Positions 8,573-17,558 are shown, counted from the stretch's first letter. The stretch: 64,000 nt of DNA from Mesorhizobium sp. B2-3-12 (GCF_006442205.1 NZ_VFVR01000003.1:310001-374000); one strand, 5' to 3'. Translations and numbers: made by a program. The notes: generated by a model from the sequence alone, not told the origin.

Positions 8573-9939
8573 TTTGGAGCGGCTCCAAGCATCTGGTCGA
8601 TCAGGTCGAGCTGTCGACGGGTTTTCGTCATGGCGGCGTCGGTCGGGTCGGCCGTGTCGCTGCTTGCCGCAGCCGCCGGCGCCGATGCCGGCAGGACGGT
8701 TGCCGCCTCGGTTGCTGGCGCTGATGCGCTCGGCGTTGCCGCTGCCGCGTCCAGGGATGGCGCAACCGCCGGTTCTTCGGAAACGGCACCCTCGACGGGC
8801 GGCAAGCCGGCGGCATCGGTGGTCGACGCGGCGGCAGTCTCGGGTTCGGGCGATGGCATGGCCGGGGCGAGCGCCGGACTCGGGGTCGGAAGCGAAGCGG
8901 GTGGCGCCACCACTTCGCCGGCGATGGCCTGAGCCGCGTCGAGCAAGGCGCGATCGCCGTCCGACAATTTGCCGCGGTCGATCTTGCCCAGTTTGGCGCG
9001 CACGTCCTCGATCGTGTCGGAGGTCACGGTGGACAGGCTGGAATAGAGCAGGGCGCGCGGATCGCCCTGATTGGTGTTGCCGTCGCGGCCCTGTTCGGCC
9101 CGAGCCGCGGCGAAGGCCGACAAGTCGCTCATGCCGTCGATCGCGGCACGGCGAGCGATGCGCAGATAGATCACCTTCTCACGCTCGGCATCCATCATCG
9201 AGGTGATGTCGGCAAGCTTGTCCTGGCTGATCGACATGTGCAGCGCGATGACGCCGGAGACAAAGGAGTCGGCGAACTGGCTGGCGTAGGGCGAATAGAG
9301 GTAGCGCTCGACATATTGGGTAGAGACCCGCGCGAACCGTGCCGCGTCGCCTTGCGTGACGGCGATGCCGACCGAGCGCCGTAGCGCCGCTTCCTCGACC
9401 AGCGTGCCGGGGCTGAGCAGCTTGGCTTCATCGAGCAATGTGAGCGCGGCCGCCGGCTGGTCCGTGGCAAGCAGAGACCCTTTGACCAGAGCGAGGAATG
9501 CGCCGAGATCGCTGGGCAGGGTCATCGGGTCGATCGGCCTTAAGGCTTCGATCGCCTCGCCGGGCCGGCCGTTCAGATAGTCGATCACGCCCTTGGCGAT
9601 GGCAAGGTTCCGTGGGTCGGAGGCGGCACGCGACACGGCCGCTTCGACGGTCACCGGATTGCCGCCGCTCATGCCGTAGACGAGGAGCGCGCGAAAATTC
9701 TTGGCATCCTTGAAATCCTCGGCGTCCGCCGCGCGCAGCCGCGCATCGGTCATCTCGAGCAGCTTGGCCTGCATCGGCATCGCGGCATGATCGCCGGCCG
9801 CGATACGGTCCTGGACGAGCTGCAACGAGCGCACCAGCTGATAAGGCTGCAGCGTGTCCTGGGCGAGGCCCGCCGACGGACAAGCCGTGGCCAGCAGCAA
9901 CAGGCCCATCAGGCGGCTGGTGAGCGCCGCCCGCTTCAT
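8569..9939 (-). CDS. motC: Periplasmic motility protein MotC
   Basis: A 456-residue protein with an N-terminal signal peptide (cleavage near ACPSAGLAQ, residues 19-27), then a mostly helical region with QPYQLVRSLQLVQDRIAAGD and a Pro/Ala-rich C-terminal tail (about residues 300-430). MotC is known from Sinorhizobium as a periplasmic motor protein that associates with MotB. Its partner chaperone MotE is encoded at 18260-18841. The gene overlaps motB and fliK by four bases at each end. Confidence 0.9.
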   Translation of the reverse strand: MKRAALTSRLMGLLLLATACPSAGLAQDTLQPYQLVRSLQLVQDRIAAGDHAAMPMQAKLLEMTDARLRAADAEDFKDAKNFRALLVYGMSGGNPVTVEAAVSRAASDPRNLAIAKGVIDYLNGRPGEAIEALRPIDPMTLPSDLGAFLALVKGSLLATDQPAAALTLLDEAKLLSPGTLVEEAALRRSVGIAVTQGDAARFARVSTQYVERYLYSPYASQFADSFVSGVIALHMSISQDKLADITSMMDAEREKVIYLRIARRAAIDGMSDLSAFAAARAEQGRDGNTNQGDPRALLYSSLSTVTSDTIEDVRAKLGKIDRGKLSDGDRALLDAAQAIAGEVVAPPASLPTPSPALAPAMPSPEPETAAASTTDAAGLPPVEGAVSEEPAVAPSLDAAAATPSASAPATEAATVLPASAPAAAASSDTADPTDAAMTKTRRQLDLIDQMLGAAPK

Positions 9940-11315
9940 CCGCCGGTCGCCATCAGGATCTCGATGCGGCGGTTGGCCGCCGACAGCGGATCAGCGGCAT
10001 CCTTGGGCTGGCGATCCGCGAAGCCGGCAACCTCGGTGATGCGGCGTTCATCGACGCCGCCACGCACGAGCATGTAATAGGCGGAGTGTGCGCGCGCCGT
10101 CGACAGCCGCCAATTGTCGTAGCTGCCACTGCGGAAGGGACGCGCATCGGTGTGGCCGTTGATGCTGATGGTGCCTTTCTGGCTGTTGACGATCCGGCCG
10201 ATCTTTTCCATCGCCAGTACCAGCTCGCGGCTCGGCACCGCCGAGCCGACCTCGAACATGCCGAAGTCGAGCTGATCGGTGATGGAGATGACGACACCCT
10301 TGTCGGTGGCTTCGACTGAGACACCATCATGCAGCTTGTCGCCGGGCTTGAAGGCATCGGCGAGCTGCTGCTTGACGTTGGCGGCCGCCTTCAGCGCGGC
10401 GGCGGTCGGAGCCTTGTCCGTCGCCTCCGATTTCGCGGCCTCCTGTTTCGCGGCGTCCGTGCTCGCCTTGGCCACATCCGCGGCCTTGCCGTCTGCGGCC
10501 TTGGTGTTGCCCGCCTTGTGATCGCCAGCCTTGCCGTTGTCGGCCTTGACCATAGTCGTGGTGGCGTCCTTGACCTCTCCTGCCAGGGGCTCGAGCGGTG
10601 CGTCCTTGACGGGCGGCGCCAGCGGCACGGCCTTGACCTTGGCGACCTCAGTCTCGGCCGGCTTGTCGCCGGGCTTCAGCGGGTCGCCCTCGATCCTGGG
10701 ACGCTGGGCACTCGCCTCGGCGCCGGGCGCGGCGACCTGCTGCGACCAGAAGTCCGGTTCGAAGGGATCGCGGTAGGAAGCGCCGCCGGAAGCGCCGGTC
10801 GCCGGGCCGGAATTCTGCGCGCCGCCATCGCCCTTCTGGCTGACATTCTGCATGACGCCGGTATCAGTGGCGATCTCCGAGAGAACCGCATAGGGGTCGG
10901 CGAACAGATGCTCGTCGGACTGTAGCGACTGTTGCGGCTCCTGCTTGTCCTGTTTGCGGTGGGATGAGCCGGCTGCGCCAATGCCGTCTTGTCCCGCCTT
11001 GGTTGTCGCTTCCTGCGCGTCGTCAGCCGTCAGCCCGGCCGTGCGCGGTCCATTGCCGAGATCCTTGAGGCCCTTGCGGCTCGACTCGCGGTCGACCAGC
11101 TTGACGGGGTTGAAGTAGCTGGCGACGGCCGTCTTGGTCTGTTCGTTGGCGGCATTGATCAGCCACATGACAAGGAAGAAGCACATCATCGCGGTCATGA
11201 AGTCGGCGAAGGCGATCTTCCAGACGCCGCCGTGATGACCCTCGTCGTGGTCGTCATGGCCGCGCCGCACGATGATGATCTCGTGCCTGCCATGATCGGC
11301 TTCGGCGACGCTCAT
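9936..11315 (-). CDS. motB: Flagellar stator protein MotB
   Basis: A 459-residue rhizobial MotB. One membrane helix (about residues 34-55) contains the proton-conducting Asp38 in FADFMTAMMCFFL. A long Lys/Ala/Asp-rich periplasmic linker (about 60-320) precedes an OmpA-like peptidoglycan-binding domain with SINGHTDARPF and WRLSTARAHSAYYML. It forms the stator with MotA, which is encoded apart at 27517. The ATG chosen overlaps the upstream fliH stop by four bases; the longer frame adds ten residues. The linker is far longer than in enteric MotB (about 308 residues), which fits the MotC-binding rhizobial type. Confidence 0.94.
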   Translation of the reverse strand: MSVAEADHGRHEIIIVRRGHDDHDEGHHGGVWKIAFADFMTAMMCFFLVMWLINAANEQTKTAVASYFNPVKLVDRESSRKGLKDLGNGPRTAGLTADDAQEATTKAGQDGIGAAGSSHRKQDKQEPQQSLQSDEHLFADPYAVLSEIATDTGVMQNVSQKGDGGAQNSGPATGASGGASYRDPFEPDFWSQQVAAPGAEASAQRPRIEGDPLKPGDKPAETEVAKVKAVPLAPPVKDAPLEPLAGEVKDATTTMVKADNGKAGDHKAGNTKAADGKAADVAKASTDAAKQEAAKSEATDKAPTAAALKAAANVKQQLADAFKPGDKLHDGVSVEATDKGVVISITDQLDFGMFEVGSAVPSRELVLAMEKIGRIVNSQKGTISINGHTDARPFRSGSYDNWRLSTARAHSAYYMLVRGGVDERRITEVAGFADRQPKDAADPLSAANRRIEILMATGG

Positions 11316-11929
11316 GACAGGACCTCGGACAGGGTTGCCGACCATTCGGCCATACGCGTCTCGAACACGGCCTCATCGATGGTGACGGTCAGGTCGAAGC
11401 CGGGCGCCTCGATGAAGTCGAGGTTTGCGGCGCGGGACCCAAGCGCGGCCTTCAGCGTTTCGAATAGCGAGAGCGGTCCGCGGACAACGATGCGCATCGC
11501 CTCGCTATCTCCCACGGCTTCGCGGATCGCGCTGGCGAGCGCTTCAAGCGAGCGCTGGCGCAGATCGTCGCTAACAACGCCGCCGATGATGCGGGCGACG
11601 GTGGCGGCGGCAAGATCCGTCACGCGCGCCTCCATGGCATCGATGCACGACGAGACCGCCTTGCCGACGTCGCCGCCAAAACTGTCGAGAAAAGCCTTCG
11701 CCTCCTCGGCGTTTGCCTGGCGTTCCGCTTCCAGCGCCGCTTCATGGGCCGCGGCAAGCCGTTCGCCAAGTGCTGCCTCCGCCTGGGCGACCGCTTCGGC
11801 GATCAGCGTGCCGATATCGGCAGGCGGTGCCGCCGCCTCGGGCTTTTGCTCGGCGGGCTGCGGCTGGCTGGCACGTTGCGCGCGCGTGCCGAAATCCGGG
11901 AGAAGATCGAAGAGGGCTACGGAGGGCAT
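11312..11929 (-). CDS. fliH: Probable FliH-like export ATPase regulator
   Basis: A 205-residue protein with a Pro/Ala-rich N-terminus, a long alanine- and glutamate-rich helix (about residues 38-80) and a C-terminal domain ending in LTVTIDEAVFETRMAEWSATL. This layout matches the FliH/YscL family, which binds the FliI ATPase and docks export cargo. In Sinorhizobium the equivalent gene between fliF/flagellins and motB was left as an unnamed ORF. Position between fliF and motB, with overlaps or short gaps on both sides, supports a flagellar role. Sequence similarity by eye is modest, so the name is provisional. Confidence 0.7.
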   Translation of the reverse strand: MPSVALFDLLPDFGTRAQRASQPQPAEQKPEAAAPPADIGTLIAEAVAQAEAALGERLAAAHEAALEAERQANAEEAKAFLDSFGGDVGKAVSSCIDAMEARVTDLAAATVARIIGGVVSDDLRQRSLEALASAIREAVGDSEAMRIVVRGPLSLFETLKAALGSRAANLDFIEAPGFDLTVTIDEAVFETRMAEWSATLSEVLS

Positions 11930-11932
11930 GGT

Positions 11933-13582
11933 TTACGCCGCGACTTCCTGGGCCGCCCATTTGCGCAGGATCTGCGCGGTGCGTTCCTCGTTGATGTCGA
12001 CCATGCGGGCAAGCCGTTCCTGCGGCGCCGGCCTGATCTTCTGGCGCAGATCGTCGAGCGGTGTGGCGCCGGCTCGCGTGCCGGGCAAGGCACCGATGGC
12101 GGCGCCCGCATCGGCGGAGGCGGCTGCCTCCGGCGTGGGCAACGATCGCTGCACTTCATCAAAATTGGGGCCCGCCAAGGCGGGCGTCGCCTTGGCCGTC
12201 AGCGCGGCCGCCATCGGCCGCAAGCCGAAGAAGGCGACCAGGAACACCACGACGATGAAGGCGCCGGCATTGATCAGCGTGCCGGCATGCTGGCCGATGG
12301 AATCCAGCATTCCGGCCTGCGGGATCGCCTCTCCGTCCAGCCCGTCGATGAACTCCACCGCCGAGACGTCGATGACGTCGCCGCGCTTGTCGTCGAAGCC
12401 CGTGGCGGAGCTCACCATTTTCTGGATTTCGGCGACGCGTTTGGCGATCTGTTCCGGCGTCGCATCCTTGCCCAGGATCGTCTTCAGCCGGTCCTGGTTG
12501 ACGACGACGGCGATCGACATCTTGGTGACGGTATAGCCGTTGGAGACAGTGGCGATCTTCTTGGAGTTGATCTCGTAATTGGTGATCTCCTCCTTGCGGT
12601 CGTTCGCCGAGGAAGTCTGCGGACCTTCGGTGCTGGTCGCCTGGGTCTCCGGCAGGTTCTGTTCGACGCTGGCCGGGGTGGAGGCCTGTTTCTGGTTGCT
12701 GTTCTCGTTGGCGCGCACCGACTGCACCGAGCGTTCGACGCGTGACTCCGGATCGAAGATCGTCTCCTCGGTCTGACGGGTATCGGTGTTGACGTCGGCC
12801 TTGACGCTGGCGCGGAAATTGTCCGGGCCGAGATAGGGTGTCAGCGCGCGGCGGATGTTGTCGCCGATCTGCGCCTCCACCGTCTGCTCGACGCCGAGCG
12901 TGCGGGCGGCGCTGGTGTTGGAGGGATCATCGCCCGCGGCCAAAAGGTTGCCGTTGGAATCGAGCACCGTCACCTTGTCGGCCGACAGGCCGGGGACGGC
13001 GGCGGCGACGAGGTGGCGGATCGACATTGCGCTCTTCTCCGCGTCGATGCCGGCATAGCGGATGACGACCGAGGCGGAGGGCTGCTGTTCGTCGCGGCGG
13101 AAATTGGCGCGCTCGGACATGACGATGTGGACGCGTGCCGCCTTGATGCCTGATATGGACTGGATGGTGCGGGCGATCTCGCCCTCGAGCGCGCGCACCC
13201 GGGTGATCTGCTGCATAAAGGAGGTGAGACCCATCGCGCCGACATTGTCGAACAGTTCGTAGCCGGCATTGGCGCTGGTCGGCAGGCCCTTTTCGGCAAG
13301 CAGCATGCGCGCCTGCGCCGTGGTGCCTGCCGGCACCAGCACGGAGGTTCCGTCGGCGCCGACGTCGAAGCCGATACCGGCCTCGCCCAGCACAAGGCCG
13401 ATCTGGTTCACGTCGGAGCGGTCGAGCCCGACATAGAGCGTGTCGTAGGCCGGGCGGTTGAGGTAGACCGAGGCAATGCCGATGACGCCCATCACCAGGA
13501 CAGCGATGCCCGCCAGCATGGCCAGGCGCCTGACGCCAAAGCCGCGAAGATTCGAGATGATGCTCTGGATCTGTTCCGGCAC
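11933..13582 (-). CDS. fliF: Flagellar MS-ring protein FliF
   Basis: A 549-residue protein with two membrane segments (about residues 18-40 and near 435-455) flanking the periplasmic ring-building region, including LYVGLDRSDVNQIG, ARVHIVMSERANF and VTVLDSNGNLL. The C-terminal tail (QILRKWAAQE) is the FliG-binding end. FliF forms the MS ring, the base of the flagellum. The GTG at 13582, giving a PEQIQSIISNLRGFGVRRL start, is preferred because GGGAG lies 10 bases upstream; another GTG 13 codons earlier is possible. It heads the fliF-fliH-motB-motC-fliK-transglycosylase unit, an order unlike Sinorhizobium where fliF is near che/visNR. Confidence 0.92.
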   Translation of the reverse strand: MPEQIQSIISNLRGFGVRRLAMLAGIAVLVMGVIGIASVYLNRPAYDTLYVGLDRSDVNQIGLVLGEAGIGFDVGADGTSVLVPAGTTAQARMLLAEKGLPTSANAGYELFDNVGAMGLTSFMQQITRVRALEGEIARTIQSISGIKAARVHIVMSERANFRRDEQQPSASVVIRYAGIDAEKSAMSIRHLVAAAVPGLSADKVTVLDSNGNLLAAGDDPSNTSAARTLGVEQTVEAQIGDNIRRALTPYLGPDNFRASVKADVNTDTRQTEETIFDPESRVERSVQSVRANENSNQKQASTPASVEQNLPETQATSTEGPQTSSANDRKEEITNYEINSKKIATVSNGYTVTKMSIAVVVNQDRLKTILGKDATPEQIAKRVAEIQKMVSSATGFDDKRGDVIDVSAVEFIDGLDGEAIPQAGMLDSIGQHAGTLINAGAFIVVVFLVAFFGLRPMAAALTAKATPALAGPNFDEVQRSLPTPEAAASADAGAAIGALPGTRAGATPLDDLRQKIRPAPQERLARMVDINEERTAQILRKWAAQEVAA

Positions 13583-13651
13583 GGTTGAGCGACTCCCAGC
13601 ATGACTTGTCCGCCGGAACACTAGCCCTCGAAGCTTGTGCGAAAATGAAAT

Positions 13652-13676
13652 CGGGCCGCGCTTGCGGCGCGGCCCG
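13652..13676 (-). terminator. Hairpin terminator after first flagellin gene
   Basis: Perfect 10-base-pair inverted repeat (arms CGGGCCGCGC and GCGCGGCCCG, loop of five bases) 36 bases after the flagellin stop. Read on the minus strand it is followed by ATTTCATTTTC, a T-rich run. It separates the flagellin transcript from fliF. Confidence 0.75.
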
Positions 13677-13712
13677 GAATTGCAAGTAGAACTATCCGTC
13701 AGCTAGGCCGGA

Positions 13713-14786
13713 CTAGCCGTTCTTGAACAGCGACAGGATCGACTGCGAGGAGCTGTTGGCGATCGACAGCGACTGGATGCCGAGCTGCTGCTGAACCTGC
13801 AGCGCCTGGAGGCGGGTCGATTCCTTGTTCATGTCGGCATCGACGAGCTGGCCGACGCCGCGGTCGATGGAGTCCATCAGGCTCTGCGTGAAGGTCTTCT
13901 GCAGATCGATGCTGCTTTTGGCCGAACCGAGGATTGTGGCGGAGTCGGTCAGCTGGCTCATGACCTTGTCGATCTTGCCGACCATCTGGGTAATGATGTC
14001 GTCGGTCACGCCGGCCGCCGTGATGTCGAGATTGAAGGCCGAGACGTTGTCGATCTTGGTGGCGGTGCTCGCCGCGGCCGCGGTCTGGCCGGCGGTGTTG
14101 GCGGCGATGTCCGTGGCGCCGCCGGCGAGTGCTGTCGAATAGGCGTTGTCGTACAGGCTCTGGGCGGCGGCCGTGGAGTAGACCGAGGTCTGACGGTCGA
14201 GCGTGCCCTGGTTCTTGACGGCGGTGGAGAGACCGGAATCGAACAGCTTGGTGCTCTCGACATCGATGTCGATCGTGCCGAGCGAGATGGCGCCAGACGA
14301 GGAGCGATTGAACGATGAGACGATCTTGGCGTCGGCCTGGACGCCATCGTTGGCAGCGCTGACCTGGGTTGATGTCACAGAGAGGTAATTCGAACCCGAA
14401 AAGGTCGCGGCATCGGCAAATGACTTCATCTGCGCCTGAAGGGCCGTGATCTCGGTCTGCGTCTTCGCCTTGTTGGCAGCAGTCTGGCCAATGGTCGAAA
14501 GCAGCTTGGTCTTGATCTTGCCAATCGTATCCAGCGCATTGTTCATGCCGGTGTAGGCGGTGTCGACCTTCGAGGCGCCGAGGCCAAGCGCGTCCTGCAC
14601 CGTCGAGAGCGCCTGGTTGTCGGAGCGCATCGTCGTGGCGATCGACCAGTAGGCGGCGTTGTCGGAGGCCTCGGAGACCCTGTAGCCCGTCGAGATTCGG
14701 GACTGCGTCTGCTCGAGCGATTTGTTGGTGGCGTTAAGGCTTTGAAGTGCGGTCAACGCAGCCGCGTTCGTCATGATGCTCGCCAA
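13713..14786 (-). CDS. Flagellin, first copy
   Basis: A 357-residue flagellin with conserved ends: N-terminal LTALQSLNATNKSLEQTQSR, STGYRVSEASDNAAYWSIA, and C-terminal ALQVQQQLGIQSLSIANSSS. The hypervariable middle (about 130-230) is specific. It is secreted and polymerises into the filament. The start is a TTG: an AAGGAG ribosome site sits 8 bases upstream of it and the paralogue at 15061-16056 begins with the same MASIMTN from an ATG. A downstream ATG (codon 5) is badly placed for that site. A leader hairpin lies at 14807-14828 and a terminator at 13652-13676, so it is transcribed alone. Confidence 0.95.
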   Translation of the reverse strand: MASIMTNAAALTALQSLNATNKSLEQTQSRISTGYRVSEASDNAAYWSIATTMRSDNQALSTVQDALGLGASKVDTAYTGMNNALDTIGKIKTKLLSTIGQTAANKAKTQTEITALQAQMKSFADAATFSGSNYLSVTSTQVSAANDGVQADAKIVSSFNRSSSGAISLGTIDIDVESTKLFDSGLSTAVKNQGTLDRQTSVYSTAAAQSLYDNAYSTALAGGATDIAANTAGQTAAAASTATKIDNVSAFNLDITAAGVTDDIITQMVGKIDKVMSQLTDSATILGSAKSSIDLQKTFTQSLMDSIDRGVGQLVDADMNKESTRLQALQVQQQLGIQSLSIANSSSQSILSLFKNG

Positions 14787-14806
14787 GAAACTCGCTCCTT
14801 TTTCAG

Positions 14807-14828
14807 GCCGGTCTTTCTCAAAACCGGC
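14807..14828 (-). promoter_or_regulatory. Leader hairpin of first flagellin gene
   Basis: Six-base inverted repeat (GCCGGT, ten-base loop, ACCGGC) 20 bases upstream of the TTG start. It would fold in the mRNA leader if transcription starts upstream of it. The second flagellin leader has a comparable CCGG-type hairpin. Possible FlbT or stability element; function is inferred. Confidence 0.4.
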
Positions 14829-15004
14829 GTTGCCCTCGCGAGCCGCTCGACCCGCCCGTGGATTGCCGCCGCCCCGATGGCCGATTCGGCAAACCGTTGT
14901 AAGTCATTGGTTAACCATGACTAGCGCGTTATGGTTAACGGCTTGTTAAAAGCCAGCTTTCGAGGGTTAAGAAACGAGGGTTGCGCGGGGCTGGAGCAAA
15001 CGCA

Positions 15005-15035
15005 AAACGGGCCGCGCTTTTGGCGCGGCCCGTTT
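15005..15035 (-). terminator. Hairpin terminator after second flagellin gene
   Basis: Perfect 13-base-pair inverted repeat (arms AAACGGGCCGCGC and GCGCGGCCCGTTT, five-base loop) 25 bases after the flagellin stop. The arms carry A and T tails, so it could work in both directions. The GGGCCGCGC core is shared with the other flagellin terminator at 13652. Confidence 0.75.
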
Positions 15036-15060
15036 GCCTGTTTTGGTCGGTCGAAAGGGA

Positions 15061-16056
15061 TCAGCCGCGGAAGAGCGACAGGATCGACTGCGACGAGCCG
15101 TTGGCGATCGACAGTGCCTGGACGCCGAGCTGCTGCTGAACCTGCAGGGCCTGGAGGCGGGTCGATTCCTTGTTCATGTCGGCGTCGACGAGCTGGCCGA
15201 CACCGCGATCGATGGAGTCCATCAGGCTCGAGGTGAAGGTCTTCTGCAGGTCGATCGAGCTCTTGGCGGCGCCGAGCTTGGTCGCGGCGTTGGTCATGCC
15301 CTTCAGCGCGGCGTCGACGACGTTCATCATCGCCTGGATCTGGGTATCGCTCGCAGCCGTGGTGCCCGAGAAGATCTTCAGGCTGGCGACCGAATAGGTG
15401 TCGGTAGCCGCCGCAGCGGCGCCCAGGGTCGGGTTCGAGGCCGCGGCCGCGACGCTGCCGTCGGTGCCGAGGCGGTCGGCGTCGAGGATACCCTTCGACA
15501 CGCCCGTAGCGGTGCCGGCTTCATACAGCTTGATGCTTTCCACGTTGACGTCGATCGTAGAGATCGAAACCGCGCCGGTGGCGCTGCGGTTGAAGGCCGA
15601 AACGATCTTGACGTCGGCCGCGGTCGTGGCGGTCGCGCCGCTGTTGACCGACAGCATGTTGGTGCCGGAGAAGGTGGCGCCGTCGGCATAGGCCTTCAAC
15701 TGGTTCTGAAGAGCGGCGATTTCGACCTGGGTCTTTTCCTTGGAGGCGTCCGTCTGGCCGTAGGATGCGGTCAGCTTCTGCTGGATCTGGTTGATGGTCG
15801 TGATCGCGCTGTCCATGCCGGTGTAGGCGGTGTCGACCTTCGAGGCGCCGAGGCCGAGCGCGTCCGAAACGGTGGACATGGCCGAGTTGTCGGAACGCAT
15901 CGTGGTGGCGATCGACCAGTAGGCGGCGTTGTCCGAAGCCTGGGAGACGCGGTAACCCGTCGAGATGCGGGCCTGGGTGGTGTCGAGGTTCTTCTGGGTG
16001 GCGTTCAAGCTCTGCAGAGCGGTCAACGCCGAAGCGTTGGTCATGATACTGGCCAT
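15061..16056 (-). CDS. Flagellin, second copy
   Basis: A 331-residue flagellin closely similar to the neighbour at the ends (MASIMTNASALTALQSLNAT start; ALQVQQQLGVQALSIANGSS near the end) but different in the central region, where it is shorter and Ala/Thr-rich. It starts with ATG. Tandem flagellin genes with divergent centres are normal in rhizobia, whose complex filaments mix several subunits; only two are present here against four in Sinorhizobium. It has its own leader hairpin (16092-16112) and terminator (15005-15035). Confidence 0.96.
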   Translation of the reverse strand: MASIMTNASALTALQSLNATQKNLDTTQARISTGYRVSQASDNAAYWSIATTMRSDNSAMSTVSDALGLGASKVDTAYTGMDSAITTINQIQQKLTASYGQTDASKEKTQVEIAALQNQLKAYADGATFSGTNMLSVNSGATATTAADVKIVSAFNRSATGAVSISTIDVNVESIKLYEAGTATGVSKGILDADRLGTDGSVAAAASNPTLGAAAAATDTYSVASLKIFSGTTAASDTQIQAMMNVVDAALKGMTNAATKLGAAKSSIDLQKTFTSSLMDSIDRGVGQLVDADMNKESTRLQALQVQQQLGVQALSIANGSSQSILSLFRG

Positions 16057-16091
16057 GGCTACTCGTACCTTGTTTTACAGGGTGTTTTTTG

Positions 16092-16112
16092 CATACCGGT
16101 GTGTCCGGTATG
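16092..16112 (-). promoter_or_regulatory. Leader inverted repeat of second flagellin gene
   Basis: Perfect eight-base inverted repeat, CATACCGG and CCGGTATG with a five-base TGTGT spacer, 35 bases upstream of the ATG. It could be an mRNA leader hairpin or a dyad operator. The position parallels the hairpin in front of the other flagellin gene. Confidence 0.45.
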
Positions 16113-16200
16113 ACGGAGCGGCATCATGCCAATGACCGTTGCGTTTGGGTCACCCGCCATCTGCGAGCGACTATGGCGGCGAGTCCCTACCAAAGGACTA

Positions 16201-16262
16201 AACCGGACGGTTAATCGAAAATAATTCGGAGAAAATTCGATGACGCGACGCGCCGTCCGGTT
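16201..16262. repeat. Nested inverted repeat between fliP and flagellin gene
   Basis: Outer perfect ten-base arms AACCGGACGG (16201-16210) and CCGTCCGGTT (16253-16262), with an inner TCGAA/TTCGA pair (16215-16219 and 16236-16240). It begins 37 bases after the fliP stop on the minus strand, so it may end the long fgl/fli transcript; it may equally belong to the flagellin promoter. There is no clear T run. Confidence 0.4.
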
Positions 16263-16299
16263 CCTCGGGCAGGCGGCTTACCATGCCGGGCGCGGAGGA

Positions 16300-17031
16300 T
16301 CAGGTGAAAGAGCGCACCAGGCTGCCGACGAGCAGGTTCCAGCCGTCGATCAGGACGAAGAACAGGATCTTGAACGGCAACGACACGACCGTGGGCGGCA
16401 GCATCATCATGCCCATCGCCATGGTGATGGTCGCCACGATCAGGTCGATGACCAGGAATGGCAGCACGATCAGGAAGCCGATCTCGAAGCCGCGGCGGAT
16501 TTCGGAGATCATGAAGGCCGGGACCAGGATGCGCAGGTCGACCGTCTCCTTGGCAACGGTCTGGCCGCGTTCGCGCGCGAGGTCGGCGAAAAGGTCGAAA
16601 TCCTTGTCGCGCACATTGTGCAGCATGAAGGTGCGGAACGGATCGGAAATCTTCTCGAAGGCCTCGGTCTGGCTGATCTGGTTGTCCATCAACGGCTTGA
16701 CGCCGGTGTTCCACGCCTGATCGAAGGTCGGCGCCATGACATAGAAGGTCATGAACAGCGACAGCGAAATGAGGATGAGGTTCGCCGGCGTCGATTGCAG
16801 GCCGATGCCGGCACGCAGGATCGAGAAGGCGATGACGAAGCGGGTGAAGCTGGTCACCATGATCAGCAGCCCCGGCGCCACCGACAAGACGGTAAGCAGG
16901 CCGAACATCTGGATGATGTAACCGACGGTGGCGCCATCGGCCTTGCCGATGCCGCCAAGGTCCAGTTGCTGGGCCGCCGCGACGGAGGTGGCGGCACCGA
17001 TCAGTGCCGCGGCAAGGAGGAATTTTCTCAT
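16300..17031 (-). CDS. fliP: Flagellar export gate protein FliP
   Basis: A 243-residue membrane protein with a cleavable signal peptide (residues 1 to about 20) and four membrane helices. Family signatures include PGLLIMVTSFTRFVIAFSILR near residues 53-73, VPAFMISEIRRGFEIGFLI and MMMLPPTVVSLPFKILFF. FliP forms the core of the export gate with FliQ and FliR. It is the last gene of the long minus-strand unit that begins at 27372; its start overlaps the fliL stop by four bases. Confidence 0.95.
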   Translation of the reverse strand: MRKFLLAAALIGAATSVAAAQQLDLGGIGKADGATVGYIIQMFGLLTVLSVAPGLLIMVTSFTRFVIAFSILRAGIGLQSTPANLILISLSLFMTFYVMAPTFDQAWNTGVKPLMDNQISQTEAFEKISDPFRTFMLHNVRDKDFDLFADLARERGQTVAKETVDLRILVPAFMISEIRRGFEIGFLIVLPFLVIDLIVATITMAMGMMMLPPTVVSLPFKILFFVLIDGWNLLVGSLVRSFT

Positions 17032-17522
17032 TCGAGCAGCAATGTCCTAACGAGAACCTGTTTGACGTGCCCCTGACTGCGGATCGAGGCGCGTTCGTCG
17101 AGATCGGCCTTCAGGTGCTGGAAGCCGCTGGCGCCTTCGATCTGGTGCATCTTGAGGGTGCGCACGAAGGCCAGAAGATCCTGCTGGATATCCTCCGCCA
17201 TCGCCGGCGGCTGTGGAACGTCATAGACCACGGACACTTCCATCCTGATCCAGGTGTCCGCGGGCGAGGCGATGTTGGTGGTGATCGGCGCCAGTGCGAC
17301 GAGCGTCGGCCCGGTGCCAGGCTGTTTTTCGGCTTCAGGCTGGGGGACCTTGCCCTCATTTTCAGGCGCAACGGGCACCGATGATGGTGCGCCGACGCCC
17401 TTGAGGTAACCGCCCGACATCCAGCCCATGCCGATGGCGGCCACGGTAACCATGGCCAGCATGGCACCCTGGACGGCAAGGGAAGGACCCTTGCGAGGCT
17501 GAACCTGTTCGACATTGGCCAC
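17028..17522 (-). CDS. fliL: Flagellar basal-body protein FliL
   Basis: A 164-residue protein with one membrane helix (about residues 17-38, AMLAMVTVAAIGMGWMSGG) and a periplasmic FliL domain ending KQVLVRTLLLE. FliL supports the stator under load. The GTG at 17522 is preferred: GGAGAG lies about ten bases upstream and the resulting ANVEQVQPRKGPSLAVQ start looks like family members. The alternative TTG at 17555 adds 11 residues. It lies between flgH and fliP. Confidence 0.87.
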   Translation of the reverse strand: MANVEQVQPRKGPSLAVQGAMLAMVTVAAIGMGWMSGGYLKGVGAPSSVPVAPENEGKVPQPEAEKQPGTGPTLVALAPITTNIASPADTWIRMEVSVVYDVPQPPAMAEDIQQDLLAFVRTLKMHQIEGASGFQHLKADLDERASIRSQGHVKQVLVRTLLLE

Positions 17523-17558
17523 GGTGCTGCGCTCTCCAATCCCCCAGAAGGCCAAAAA

